Of a stretch of DNA of 58,332 nucleotides, positions 1 through 8,983 are shown one piece after another (position 1 is the first letter of the stretch; the number at the start of each line of letters is the position of its first letter). The notes beneath the pieces are model-generated. The model was not told the DNA's origin. It saw only the letters and a list, made by a program, of their open reading frames with translations, and searched no databases. The DNA comes from Bacillota bacterium (GTDB taxonomy: Bacteria; Bacillota; Clostridia; Peptostreptococcales; Anaerovoracaceae): NCBI GenBank assembly GCA_905372035.1, contig CAJPNN010000004.1:1-58332 (forward strand). Direction: 5' to 3'. The position numbers and the translations under genes are program-made.

Positions 1-2
1 GT

Positions 3-61
3 TATAATGAATGCTGAGATTAGGGATAATTCTGCGGCGTTGCCGTGAGGAAGCATTCATT
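3..61 (+). promoter_or_regulatory. possible -10 element and hairpin upstream of secA
   Basis: A perfect TATAAT lies at 3-8. It overlaps a perfect 10-bp inverted repeat, AATGAATGCT at 6-15 and AGCATTCATT at 52-61, with a 36-base loop. The -35 region would fall outside the window, so a promoter cannot be confirmed. Frame 1 is open from base 1 to a TGA at 46-48 and could be the last 15 codons of an upstream gene, but I do not recognise that peptide. The secA ribosome binding site (AAAGGAGAG) follows at 109-117. Confidence 0.3.
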
Positions 62-123
62 GAAATACATGTTTATCCGTCTGAGGCTACGAAATCAGGC
101 TTTAAATTGAAAAGGAGAGATAT

Positions 124-2868
124 ATGGGATTGATGGAAAAGATCTTTGGGGATCTTAATAAAAAAGAAGTAAAAAAAGTTGAAAAAATAGTAGATAAAAT
201 TGAATTATTGGACCAGGAAATACAGGGGCTTTCGGATGATGAACTAAAAGCAAAAACTCCGGCTTTTAAAGAGAGACTTAAGAACGGAGAGACGCTTGAC
301 GACATTTTGCCGGAAGCTTTTGCTGTTTGCAGAGAGGCGGCATGGAGAAGTTTGGGAATGAAACATTTCAGAGTACAGCTTATCGGTGGAGTGGTTCTTC
401 ATCAGGGCAGAATTTCCGAAATGAAAACAGGAGAAGGAAAAACTCTCGTGGCGACATTGCCTGTATATTTGAACGCGTTAGAGGGGAAAGGCGTTCATGT
501 TGTTACAGTCAATGACTATTTGGCTAAACGTGATATGGAATGGATGGGAAAGCTGTATACTTTTCTGGGACTTACGATAGGCTGTGTGGTACACGGAATA
601 TCCGGTGAAGAGAGGAGAGCGGCATATAATGCCGATATCACATATGGAACAAATAACGAATTCGGTTTTGATTATCTCAGAGACAATATGGTTACATACA
701 AAGAAGAACTTATGCAAAGAGAGCTCAACTATGCCATAGTCGATGAGGTGGACAGTATATTGATAGATGAAGCGAGAACACCGCTGATCATATCGGGGGA
801 AGGCGAAAAATCCACCGAGCTTTACGGAAAAGCCGACAGATTTGTCAGAGGCTTCAGAGTGGAAGAAGACTTCACTATAGATGAAAAAGACAATACGGTT
901 TCACTTACGGAAGCAGGTGTTGAAAAATGCGAAGATTTTTTCGGACTGGAAAATTTTGCGGATCCTGAGAATATGGAAGTCAACCATCATGTCATGCAGG
1001 CTTTAAAAGCGAACAACCTGATGAAAAAAGATGTCGATTATATAATTAAAGACGGGGAAATCGTCATAGTTGATGAGTTTACAGGACGTTTGATGTTCGG
1101 AAGACGTTATAGCGACGGACTTCATCAGGCGATAGAGGCAAAAGAAGGACTTAAAGTAAGACAGGAGTCGAAGACACTCGCAACGATAACGCTTCAAAAT
1201 TATTTCAGAATGTATGGAAAACTTGCAGGTATGACAGGTACGGCGAGAACGGAAGAAGAAGAATTCAGAGACATTTATAACATGGACGTTGTTGAAATTC
1301 CTACGAACAGAGCAATTGCGAGAATTGATAAAGATGACAGTGTGTATGCGACGGAAAACGGAAAATATAGAGCCATAGCAAAACAGATAGCTGCATGCTA
1401 TGAAAAGGGACAGCCGGTTTTGGTCGGCACCATTTCGATTGAAAAATCGGAGCTTATCAGCGGACTTCTTAAGAAAAGAGGTATAAAACATAACGTTTTG
1501 AATGCAAAGCAGCATGAAAAAGAAGCGGAAATTGTCGCTGAAGCCGGACGTTATGGAGCCGTAACGATAGCTACCAATATGGCGGGAAGAGGTACGGATA
1601 TTATACTTGGAGGCAATCCGGATTTTGAAGCGAAAAAAGAAATGAGAAAAAGAGGTTTTACCGATACGCAGATTTCACTTATCACAAGTTTTGTGCAGCT
1701 TGACGAACCGGAACTGATAGAAGCGAGAACGGAATTCGGCAAACTTCTCAACAAATTTAAAGAAGAGAGAGCTGATGAACAGGAGAAAGTGAAAGAGCTC
1801 GGCGGACTTTACATAATAGGTACGGAGAGGCATGAGTCACGAAGAATAGACAATCAGCTCAGAGGACGTGCGGGAAGACAGGGAGATCCCGGAGTCACGC
1901 AATTTTTTATATCGCTTGAAGACGAGTTGATGAGACTGTTTGCCGGAGATAGGGTTAAAAACTGGGTGGACAGAATGGGTGTAGGAGAAGATGAGGCTAT
2001 AGAAGCGGGAATGCTTTCGAGATCCATTGAGAATGCACAGAAAAAAGTTGAAGGCAGGAATTTCTCAATAAGAAAATATGTGTTGCAATATGACAATGTA
2101 ATGAATAAACAAAGAGAGATAGTCTACAGCGAAAGAAGGAGAGTGCTTGACGGTGAGGATTTGAAAGAGCACGTGTGGTCGATGGCAAAGGAACTTGTTG
2201 ATGCACATGTAGACAGGACGACGGCAGATTCAAGATATCCGGAAGAATGGGATTTGGCTGAGCTTGAAGAAGCGCTTAACAGAATTTGCTCAACCTTGCC
2301 TGAATATGTACTTGATGAGCAAAAGATAAACGGTTTGGATATAGAAACTTTGCGTGAAGATGAGCTTGAAAGATTCTCACAGGCATATGAATTAAAAGAA
2401 AAAGAAATCGGAACCGAAAGAATGAGAGAACTTGAGAGAATGTTGCTCTTAAGAATAGTTGACAGCAAGTGGATGGATCATATAGATGCGATGGATCAGC
2501 TTAAAAACGGTATCGGTCTCAGATCTTTGGGACAGCAGGATCCTGCTGCGGCATATGCGCATGAAGGGTTTGAGATGTTTGATGAGATGATATCCGGTAT
2601 AAAAGAAGACATGGTTAAATTCTGCTATAATGTTACGATACAGACAAACACGGAAAGAAAGACCGTAATAGGTAAAGGAAGTGAAAGAAAAGCGGAGTTT
2701 GATGCACGCCAGTATGCTGAGGGAAGTCCGGAAAGCGCCGATGTTCCTGAGAGAGAGTTCAAACAGCAGACGGTCATAAGAAGTCAACCGAAGATAGGCA
2801 GAAACGAGCCTTGCCCTTGCGGAAGCGGAAAGAAATATAAAAATTGCTGCGGCAGGAATGAGCAATAA
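124..2868 (+). CDS. secA: preprotein translocase ATPase SecA
   Basis: This is the cytosolic motor that drives unfolded preproteins through the SecYEG channel. The 914-residue product has the SecA layout: a Walker A motif (MKTGEGKT) near residue 100, a DEVD Walker B near residue 207 followed by IDEARTPLIISG, and the second helicase-like domain with TNMAGRGTDI and RGRAGRQGDPG. The C-terminus carries the zinc-binding SEC-C tail, CPCGSGKKYKNCCG, at about residues 897-910. The length suits a full-length Firmicutes SecA. The ATG at 124 follows AAAGGAGAG with normal spacing. An internal ATG four codons in is possible but less well placed. prfB lies downstream on the same strand, an order common in Firmicutes. 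Identification is secure. Confidence 0.98.
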   Translation: MGLMEKIFGDLNKKEVKKVEKIVDKIELLDQEIQGLSDDELKAKTPAFKERLKNGETLDDILPEAFAVCREAAWRSLGMKHFRVQLIGGVVLHQGRISEMKTGEGKTLVATLPVYLNALEGKGVHVVTVNDYLAKRDMEWMGKLYTFLGLTIGCVVHGISGEERRAAYNADITYGTNNEFGFDYLRDNMVTYKEELMQRELNYAIVDEVDSILIDEARTPLIISGEGEKSTELYGKADRFVRGFRVEEDFTIDEKDNTVSLTEAGVEKCEDFFGLENFADPENMEVNHHVMQALKANNLMKKDVDYIIKDGEIVIVDEFTGRLMFGRRYSDGLHQAIEAKEGLKVRQESKTLATITLQNYFRMYGKLAGMTGTARTEEEEFRDIYNMDVVEIPTNRAIARIDKDDSVYATENGKYRAIAKQIAACYEKGQPVLVGTISIEKSELISGLLKKRGIKHNVLNAKQHEKEAEIVAEAGRYGAVTIATNMAGRGTDIILGGNPDFEAKKEMRKRGFTDTQISLITSFVQLDEPELIEARTEFGKLLNKFKEERADEQEKVKELGGLYIIGTERHESRRIDNQLRGRAGRQGDPGVTQFFISLEDELMRLFAGDRVKNWVDRMGVGEDEAIEAGMLSRSIENAQKKVEGRNFSIRKYVLQYDNVMNKQREIVYSERRRVLDGEDLKEHVWSMAKELVDAHVDRTTADSRYPEEWDLAELEEALNRICSTLPEYVLDEQKINGLDIETLREDELERFSQAYELKEKEIGTERMRELERMLLLRIVDSKWMDHIDAMDQLKNGIGLRSLGQQDPAAAYAHEGFEMFDEMISGIKEDMVKFCYNVTIQTNTERKTVIGKGSERKAEFDARQYAEGSPESADVPEREFKQQTVIRSQPKIGRNEPCPCGSGKKYKNCCGRNEQ

Positions 2869-3025
2869 CGTAGCAAAGACGTTGAGCTTAGCCTTTACAC
2901 CAAACCGTGATGCAGACAGGTAAAAGCGAGCGTTAATAAAATAAAGATGTAAGTATGAGTTTTACAGTAAACAGGCTGAAATCTAAACAGCAGTGAAAGA
3001 CAATTATGAAAAAGAGGTATTTATA

Positions 3026-4130
3026 ATGTTGGAAATTGAACAGATAAAGTATAATTTGCCTAAGACGGAAGAAACTATAAAACAGATCGGAGGTTCTCTT
3101 TGACAAGGCGGGAATAGAAAACAGAATAGAAGAATTGGAAAATAAAATTCAAGAGGCGGATTTTTGGGACAACCATGAATCGGCACAAAAAATTTTAAAA
3201 GAGAAAAAAAGTCTTGAAGACAAACTCGACGAACTGAAATCCCTTGAAGACGGATTGAGCGATATAAATGTCATGATAGAGATGGCGGAAGAAAGTGAAA
3301 GTCGGGAATTTTGCAAGGAGATAGAAGAAAGTTTTGATGAATTGAACAAAAAAATAGAGACCGTCAGGATAAAAACCCTTTTAAACGGACCGTATGATGC
3401 AAATAATGCTATAATTTCCGTGCATGCGGGCTCAGGAGGGCTTGATGCTCAGGACTGGGCGGAAATGGTAATGCGTATGTATATAAGATGGGGCGAAAAG
3501 ATGGGTTATAAAGTTAAAATGCTTGATAATCAATATGCGGACGAGGGGGGTATAAAAAGTGCTACTTTATCCGTTGAGGGTGAAAATGCCTACGGATATT
3601 TGAAAAATGAGAGAGGTGTGCACAGGATTGTCAGAATCTCACCATACGATTCATCCGGCAGGCGTCATACATCGTTCGCTTCGCTTGATGTCGCTCCGGA
3701 AATTGATGAAGATATTGAAGTTGAGATAAATCCTGATGATATAAGAGTTGATACTTTCCGCTCGAGCGGAGCGGGGGGACAGCATGTAAATAAAACGGAT
3801 TCGGCTATAAGGATTACGCATATTCCTACGAATATAGTGGTAACCTGTCAGAATGAACGCTCGCAACATCAAAACAAAGAAAATGCGATGAGGGTATTAA
3901 AGGCGAAGCTTGTCGAGCTTGCAGAAAAAGAACATAAAGATGCAATAGATCAGCTTAAAGGAGATTACAGCCAGATAAGCTGGGGAAGTCAGATACGTTC
4001 ATATGTATTTCATCCGTATACGATGGTTAAAGATCATCGGACAGGAGCGGAAGTCGGAAATGTTCAAAGAGTAATGGACGGAGATCTGGAAGAGTTCATA
4101 AATGCCATGCTTATGGCAGAGAAAAATTAA
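3026..4130 (+). CDS. prfB: peptide chain release factor 2 (programmed +1 frameshift)
   Basis: RF2 terminates translation at UGA and UAA. The gene begins at ATG 3026, after AAAGAGG at 3011-3017, and reads 25 codons to an in-frame TGA at 3101-3103. The slippery CTT-TGA-C is preceded by an internal Shine-Dalgarno-like GGAGG at 3089-3093. After a +1 shift, reading resumes at GAC 3102 and runs to 4130, giving 367 residues, the usual RF2 length. The GGQ catalytic tripeptide is at residues 250-252. The stop-codon-recognition tripeptide at about 205-207 is SPY, where the canonical motif is SPF. The frameshift is the classical autoregulatory circuit: low RF2 favours shifting. A caller that ignores it would give a 331-residue product starting at 3135. 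Confidence 0.96.
3089..3104 (+). promoter_or_regulatory. prfB programmed +1 frameshift site
   Basis: GGAGG at 3089-3093 acts as an internal Shine-Dalgarno. It is followed by TTCT, the slippery CTT codon at 3098-3100, the stop TGA at 3101-3103 and a C at 3104. Slippage from CTT to TTT moves the ribosome into the frame of GAC AAG GCG, which is open to the end of RF2. The arrangement matches the known bacterial RF2 recoding signal. Confidence 0.94.
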
Positions 4131-4169
4131 ATATGAAAATATCAAAAATCAGTGTAGTGCTTTCTTAAT

Positions 4170-4220
4170 GTAAAAACCCTCAAAGGGCGGATAAACAATC
4201 CGGCTTTTGAGGGTTTTTAC
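4170..4220 (+). terminator. rho-independent terminator after prfB
   Basis: A perfect 15-bp stem pairs GTAAAAACCCTCAAA (4170-4184) with TTTGAGGGTTTTTAC (4206-4220), and the descending arm ends in a T run. It lies about 40 bases past the prfB stop and probably ends the secA-prfB unit. The A run on the other side means it could also work on the opposite strand. Confidence 0.9.
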
Positions 4221-4482
4221 ATAATACGGAGTACCATTTTTCAGGTGGCGAATGGAGAAACAAAAAATCTGATCAGTATGGTTTACTGCCATAAACGGGA
4301 TGGAAATTTATGCACTTTTAATTATATTATACAATACGCAATAGACAAAGCAACGGACGAACTTTTAAGTATACAGTATTTTAATTAGTACAAGTTGAAA
4401 CTTATCGTAGCGGTATGTTATTATCATAGAGTAATTTATGGGGAGTAATATAAGCTGATCCCCAGGAAAGAAGGAGAAGGAA
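4221..4482 (+). promoter_or_regulatory. leader region and promoter of the decarboxylase beta gene
   Basis: No gene is visible in this stretch. A sigma-A-type promoter is present: TTGAAA at 4395-4400, an 18-bp spacer and TATTAT at 4419-4424. About 50 bases of leader follow, with AGAAGGAGAAGG just before the ATG at 4483. The rest (4221-4394) is A+T-rich and shows no obvious hairpin or riboswitch core. Confidence 0.6.
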
Positions 4483-5619
4483 ATGCTTGCAGAAACACTT
4501 AATAATTTTATCCATAGCACTGGAATCGTAAATCTTGAATATAAGAGTGTTATTATGATTGGTGTTGCTCTATTTTTCTTGTGGCTGGCAATTAAAAAAG
4601 GATTTGAACCTTTATTGCTTGTGCCTATTGCTTTCGGGATGCTCCTGTCCAACCTTCCTTTGACGGGGGTATTCGATCCGGGAACTGAGAACAGTGCTCC
4701 GGGATTGTTAATGGCATTTTACAGTATAAAATTTATATTGCCGTCTCTGATCTTTATGGGCGTGGGAGCAATGACGGACTTCGGGCCTCTGATTGCAAAT
4801 CCCAAGTCGCTTTTGCTTGGAGCGGCGGCGCAGTTCGGAATATTTTTTACGTTTATAGGAGCTATCGCTATTTTCGGATTTACTGCACAAGAGGCAAGTG
4901 CGGTTGCGATCATAGGCGGAGCGGACGGTCCTACTGCGATATATACCACATCTAAACTTGCACCTCATTTGCTTGGAGCCGTAGCGGTAGCCGCATATTC
5001 ATATATGGCGCTTGTTCCTGTAATACAGCCGCCTGTCATGAAAGCTCTTACCAGCAAAAAAGAGAGAATGATAAAAATGGATCAGCTTAGAGCAGTATCA
5101 AAAAAAGAAAAGATACTTTTTCCCATAATAGTAACATTGGTCGTTTCGTTGCTTCTTCCGGCAGCGGCACCTCTGATCGGTATGCTTATGCTCGGAAATC
5201 TGTTCAGAGAAACGGGAAAGACGGACAGACTTTCAGATACTGCGCAAAATGCGCTTATGAATATAGTTACGATACTTTTGGCACTTTCCGTAGGAGCTTC
5301 TGCGGTAGGTCCTACTTTCTTAGTGGCAAAGACCATAATGATAGTGGTTTTAGGTATTGTGGCTTTCGTTTTCGGGACTGCGGCCGGAGTACTTTTGGGA
5401 AAACTTATGAACGTTTTGTCAGGAGGAAAGATCAATCCTTTGATAGGCTCGGCGGGAGTTTCGGCAGTGCCTATGGCTGCGAGAGTATCACAGATAGTAG
5501 GACAGAAAGAGAATCCGTCAAACTTTTTGTTGATGCATGCCATGGGACCAAACGTTGCGGGAGTGATCGGCTCTGCGGTAGCGGCGGGAGTATTGCTCTC
5601 GATGTTCGACGGATTTTAA
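4483..5619 (+). CDS. Na+-translocating carboxylic-acid decarboxylase, beta (membrane pump) subunit
   Basis: A 378-residue polytopic membrane protein of the OadB/MmdB/GcdB family, the subunit that decarboxylates carboxybiotin and exports Na+. The diagnostic stretch GGADGPTAIYTTSKLAPHLL, with the family's conserved Asp, is present, as are the N-terminal GVGAMTDFGPLIANP and the C-terminal SAVPMAARV and GPNVAGVIGSA segments. The length matches the shorter MmdB/GcdB branch (about 375) rather than OadB (about 430). The gene stands alone between its own promoter and terminator. The matching carboxyltransferase, OadG-like and biotin-carrier genes lie about 21 kb downstream at 25688-28160. Assignment to methylmalonyl-CoA decarboxylase therefore rests on inference from that distant set. 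Confidence 0.92.
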   Translation: MLAETLNNFIHSTGIVNLEYKSVIMIGVALFFLWLAIKKGFEPLLLVPIAFGMLLSNLPLTGVFDPGTENSAPGLLMAFYSIKFILPSLIFMGVGAMTDFGPLIANPKSLLLGAAAQFGIFFTFIGAIAIFGFTAQEASAVAIIGGADGPTAIYTTSKLAPHLLGAVAVAAYSYMALVPVIQPPVMKALTSKKERMIKMDQLRAVSKKEKILFPIIVTLVVSLLLPAAAPLIGMLMLGNLFRETGKTDRLSDTAQNALMNIVTILLALSVGASAVGPTFLVAKTIMIVVLGIVAFVFGTAAGVLLGKLMNVLSGGKINPLIGSAGVSAVPMAARVSQIVGQKENPSNFLLMHAMGPNVAGVIGSAVAAGVLLSMFDGF

Positions 5620-5640
5620 TATTTAAAAGTGAGATTAAGT

Positions 5641-5682
5641 AAACTGACAGCAACGTGAAAATTATCGCCGCTGTCAGTTTTA
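5641..5682 (+). terminator. terminator after the decarboxylase beta gene
   Basis: An 11-bp perfect stem pairs AAACTGACAGC (5641-5651) with GCTGTCAGTTT (5670-5680), around an 18-base loop and followed by a short T/A run. It lies 21 bases past the stop codon. Confidence 0.75.
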
Positions 5683-5759
5683 AAATTTAAGAGCGGGATG
5701 CTATGAAGTATATATCTAAGTAAAATTTATTAAAAAATTTTCGAATAACAGAATAACAT

Positions 5760-6416
5760 GTGAACAATATGAAAACTAATAATATAAAAGCGGTTCTGTT
5801 TGATTTCGACGGAACTATAATGGACACAAATGAAGTTATAATAAATTCCTGGCAGCATACATTCAGGAGCCTTACAGGAAAAGAAGCTGATGTCAACATG
5901 CTCCTCGGAACTTTCGGAGAACCTCTTGAGATCTCAATAGACAAGATGTTGCCTGAATTCTCGAGAGATGATGCGATGCGTATCTACAGGGAATATCAGT
6001 ACTGCAACTTTAAGGGTTTGATAAGTTTGTTTCCGGGAGTTGTTGAGGTATTAAGAGAACTCAAGGAAAAAGGTATAAAGACTGCGATAGTAACATCAAG
6101 GTTGAGACGTACCACCATGGAGGGGATAGAAAAATTTGATTTACATGATTTTTTCGATACGGTTGTTACCATGGAAGATACAAAAAAGCATAAGCCTGAT
6201 GCGGAACCGGCTTTTGAAGCGCTTAGAAGACTTGACATAGAAGCGGAAAGAGCGATAATGGTCGGAGATTCCAAGTTTGATATAATGTGTGCGCGGAATG
6301 CCGGAGTCAAATCGGTACTTGTGGACTGGTCAGTTGCGGCACAAGCCGAAAGCGGAATTGAAAATAAAGCGGATTTTAAAATAAGATCTCTGAAAGAACT
6401 GCTGGATTTCGTATAA
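5760..6416 (+). CDS. HAD-superfamily phosphatase, PpaX-like
   Basis: A 218-residue haloacid-dehalogenase hydrolase. Motif I (VLFDFDGTI), the motif II region (VTSRLR), the motif III Lys (KKHKPDAEP) and motif IV (VGDSKFDIMCARNAG) are all present, with an alpha-helical cap between I and II. The segment DTNEVIINSWQHTF just after motif I resembles PpaX, the pyrophosphatase that hydrolyses the PPi released when Ser-HPr is dephosphorylated by phosphorolysis. A phosphoglycolate-phosphatase role is the alternative. The start is uncertain: GTG at 5760 or ATG at 5769 (MKTNNIK), neither with a strong ribosome binding site. No promoter is evident. Confidence 0.8.
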   Translation: MNNMKTNNIKAVLFDFDGTIMDTNEVIINSWQHTFRSLTGKEADVNMLLGTFGEPLEISIDKMLPEFSRDDAMRIYREYQYCNFKGLISLFPGVVEVLRELKEKGIKTAIVTSRLRRTTMEGIEKFDLHDFFDTVVTMEDTKKHKPDAEPAFEALRRLDIEAERAIMVGDSKFDIMCARNAGVKSVLVDWSVAAQAESGIENKADFKIRSLKELLDFV

Positions 6417-6538
6417 AAATTATGTGCAGATGTTTAATAGATTTTCAGAGTTACCGGAGCATTGCGGATAAATATCGACTGTTGTTTAACTCAAGGCGGA
6501 AAGAAGTAAACTGCCTTGTCCCTTTCTTAAGATCATTA

Positions 6539-8314
6539 TCAACTTTTGTTTGACTCAAGGGCTTGGATTTTATCTTCCAAGGTTTTAACTATATCCCACA
6601 TTTTGAATAAACAGTTTGAACGTTTGGCTTTTCCGCGTACGATATCCTCGGCCAATGCCTTACAGTTGGGAGCACCGCAGGCCCCGCAGTCCACTCCGGG
6701 CAGAGAATCTATGATCCGGTTCATTTCTTCCATCTTTTCCATAGCTTTGTCGATATCAGGATCAAGCTGCATTATAGGCTTGTACTCCAAAGGATACGAA
6801 CGTAAAAGATATGAGGGAGCATCTATTGAATCTATAGAGGCAAGAAAGTTGTTGCCGTATTTTTCTTTAGCTTCATCTTCGAATTTTTTCATTGCAGCTC
6901 TTGAAGAATATACATTTTCTACTGTAAGCGGACCGCCGATACAACCGCCTTCGCAGGCGAGAGCTTCTATGAATGTAAGGTCGGAGAGCTTATCGTTGTC
7001 CAGCTGTTCAAATATATTTATAGCACTTTGTATGCCGTCGACAGCTAAAAAATTCACCGTTCCGAGTGCAAGACTTTCACCGGCGGGTTTTGCCCAGCGA
7101 ATACCCATTATTCCGGAGTTTTCAAGCCCCGATATATCATCCTTTCCAATATTGTTGAGGTTGTTTAATATGTCAACATATATATCGTTTATAGGGATTA
7201 TGGCATCGACTTCAGAAGATATCTCAGGTATCGGTTCTTTTACCTTTGCAGCCTTAGCTACACAGGGGGTAAGAAAAAATACACCTATGTCGCTTCTTGC
7301 CATCTTCGTCGAAAGTGTATCCTTTATCAGCTTTGCTGCAACTTCCATAGGAGATTCAAAAGGAAGAAGATAATCTATAAGGTTCGGAAAGCGTACCTGT
7401 ATCAGCTTGACTATTGCAGGGCAGGCCGATGATATGAGAGGGTGCTTTTGTTCTTTTGACAATATAAGTTTTTTTGTAGCCTGACTTATAAGCTCCGCAG
7501 ATTCAGCTTCTTCAACAACCTCATCATAACCCAATTGTTTTATTGCAGTGAGCAGATGATTTCTGCTTTCGGCATTTTTAAACTGCCCGAGCATGGCGGG
7601 AGAAACTATAGCGACTTTATATTTAAATAGCTTCATAAGGTCTTTGCTGTCCGTTATGGAACGTTTTGCATGTTGCGGACAGACCTTTATACATTGTCCG
7701 CAATCTATACACCTGTCACTTATTATTACCGCTTTACCGTTTCTTATGCGTATCGCTTCTGTAGGGCAATCCTGAACGCAGTGTGTACAGCCGTTACATT
7801 TATTAGGATCAAGTATTACCGAATGAAAGCCTTTTGTGTCGGAAAAATTTGTACAATTGTGTTTCTGTTCATCAAGTCTTCCGTTCAGCCGTTGTTTTTC
7901 GGATGATAGAGAAACAGCTTTACGATCATTATTACTGTAAGTAGAATTTTTCTCTTTGTCGGTATTGCTGTCTTCGACCGACAAACCCGCACTGTAAAGT
8001 TTGCCGCATGCGGTAAACATAGGCTCATCGGTTTCCATAAGGATTATTCCGCGCTGGTCGGCAAGAGTGATCATCTGTTCGGTAGCCGACTTTCCCTGTA
8101 CAAGAACGATAGCTCCTACATTCATCATTTCAGCTGTCCTTATAACCTGAGGGTTTACGAGACCTGTTATAAGGATGCAACCGTCGGGAGCATCGAGCAT
8201 GATATTGCTCATGAGGTCGGCGGCAACGGCAAGATGTGTTTCAATAAAACTTCGGTTAACATCACCGGAGACCACGCGAGCTTTTAAAATTTCCTGAATA
8301 TCTTTCAGTTTCAT
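6539..8314 (-). CDS. DRTGG/ferredoxin/[FeFe]-hydrogenase-like iron-sulfur protein, probably sensory
   Basis: A 591-residue fusion. Residues 1 to about 115 look like a DRTGG-type regulatory domain. Residues about 172-225 hold two [4Fe-4S] ferredoxin motifs (CNGCTHCVQDCP and CIDCGQCIKVCP). Residues about 235-510 are a [FeFe]-hydrogenase large-subunit-like domain. The C-terminus (from about 542) is a CGACGAPNC...C iron-sulfur domain. The H-cluster cysteines are kept in SSACPA, TPCVAK and ACEGGC, but the proton-transfer Cys of canonical TSCCPAW is Ala. That pattern is known from sensory-type (group C/D) hydrogenases. The gene follows an RsbW-like ATPase on the same strand, so a redox or H2 signalling role is inferred. 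No maturase genes are in the window. Catalytic activity is doubtful. Confidence 0.85.
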   Translation of the reverse strand: MKLKDIQEILKARVVSGDVNRSFIETHLAVAADLMSNIMLDAPDGCILITGLVNPQVIRTAEMMNVGAIVLVQGKSATEQMITLADQRGIILMETDEPMFTACGKLYSAGLSVEDSNTDKEKNSTYSNNDRKAVSLSSEKQRLNGRLDEQKHNCTNFSDTKGFHSVILDPNKCNGCTHCVQDCPTEAIRIRNGKAVIISDRCIDCGQCIKVCPQHAKRSITDSKDLMKLFKYKVAIVSPAMLGQFKNAESRNHLLTAIKQLGYDEVVEEAESAELISQATKKLILSKEQKHPLISSACPAIVKLIQVRFPNLIDYLLPFESPMEVAAKLIKDTLSTKMARSDIGVFFLTPCVAKAAKVKEPIPEISSEVDAIIPINDIYVDILNNLNNIGKDDISGLENSGIMGIRWAKPAGESLALGTVNFLAVDGIQSAINIFEQLDNDKLSDLTFIEALACEGGCIGGPLTVENVYSSRAAMKKFEDEAKEKYGNNFLASIDSIDAPSYLLRSYPLEYKPIMQLDPDIDKAMEKMEEMNRIIDSLPGVDCGACGAPNCKALAEDIVRGKAKRSNCLFKMWDIVKTLEDKIQALESNKS

Positions 8315-8324
8315 TATTACGGTA

Positions 8325-8436
8325 CCTGACTTATACTTTCAATTTAGTTGTTGCAATATCCGATTTATACTTTTAATGCGATTGCGGTAATATCCTGATT
8401 ATATATTCAAGGCGATCGCCGCAGCCGGTGGGCAAT
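8325..8436. repeat. imperfect 34-35 bp tandem repeats
   Basis: Three consecutive imperfect copies occupy 8325-8359, 8360-8393 and 8394-8426. Each starts with a CCTGAYTTATA-like core (CCTGACTTATAC, CCGATTTATAC, CCTGATTATATA). The first two end in TTGCAATAT and TGCGGTAATAT. A partial fourth copy (ATACTTTCAATTTGTGATAT) overlaps the end of the ATPase gene. They fill almost the whole gap between the two minus-strand genes, so they would lie in the intercistronic mRNA. Confidence 0.6.
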
Positions 8437-8440
8437 ACTT

Positions 8441-8857
8441 TCAATTTGTGATATTTAAGATCATTGTTACGGTAGTTCCGACACCTGCCTGAGTTTCGAT
8501 TATAAGTTCATCGGTATGTTTTTTCATATTGGGGAGTCCCATACCGGCTCCGAATCCGAGTTGTCTTATAAATTCCGATGCTGTGGAAAAACCTTCCTGC
8601 ATGGCTAAAGAAAGGTCTTCGATGCCGTTTCCGTGATCTTCAATCACAATTTTTATTCTATCTTTGTCTATATCGACAAATGCATCTCCGCCACCGCCGT
8701 GTATAAAGGCATTTATTTCGGCTTCGTACATGGAAATGGCGGCTTTTTTTATAGTGACGGGATTTATTCCCAGCTGCGTCAAGGCTTTTTTTACTTTGCT
8801 TGATGCTTCGCCCGCCAGGTCAAAATCGTCTTTATCTATTATATAATGTAAGTACAT
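8441..8857 (-). CDS. RsbW/RsbT-like histidine-kinase-type ATPase
   Basis: A 138-residue single-domain GHKL ATPase of the anti-sigma/serine kinase type. The N box is YEAEINAFIHG, the G1 box IEDHGNGIED and the G2 box GFGAGMGLPNMKKH; the C-terminal strand reads GVGTTVTMILNI. No sensor or phosphoacceptor domain is present. In clostridia such ATPases sit beside DRTGG and hydrogenase-like genes, as here: the fusion gene follows 126 bases downstream on the same strand. I infer that the two proteins work together, but the target is unknown because no sigma factor or anti-anti-sigma gene is nearby. AGAAGGG lies 12 bases upstream of the ATG. Confidence 0.85.
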   Translation of the reverse strand: MYLHYIIDKDDFDLAGEASSKVKKALTQLGINPVTIKKAAISMYEAEINAFIHGGGGDAFVDIDKDRIKIVIEDHGNGIEDLSLAMQEGFSTASEFIRQLGFGAGMGLPNMKKHTDELIIETQAGVGTTVTMILNITN

Positions 8858-8910
8858 GTTATAAAATTACCCTTCTGACTGTTATTTCCCTTTGCGGGAG
8901 ATGACAGTGA

Positions 8911-8938
8911 AATATATCACCGTAAAATAAATCTGCAA
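8911..8938 (-). promoter_or_regulatory. candidate promoter of the ATPase/hydrogenase-like operon
   Basis: Read on the minus strand, TTGCAG (8938-8933) and TATATT (8916-8911) are separated by 16 bp. They lie about 55 bases upstream of the ATPase start codon. This is a moderate match to the housekeeping consensus. Confidence 0.45.
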
Positions 8939-8983
8939 AGCACAGACATATATCTTATAAATCACATCATTTTAATTTGATGA

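Noticed and set aside
6417..6538. Bidirectional terminator between the HAD phosphatase and hydrogenase-like genes
   Set aside because: Only a short CAAGGC/GCCTTG pairing with a mismatched interior is present, with no clear T run; too weak to call.
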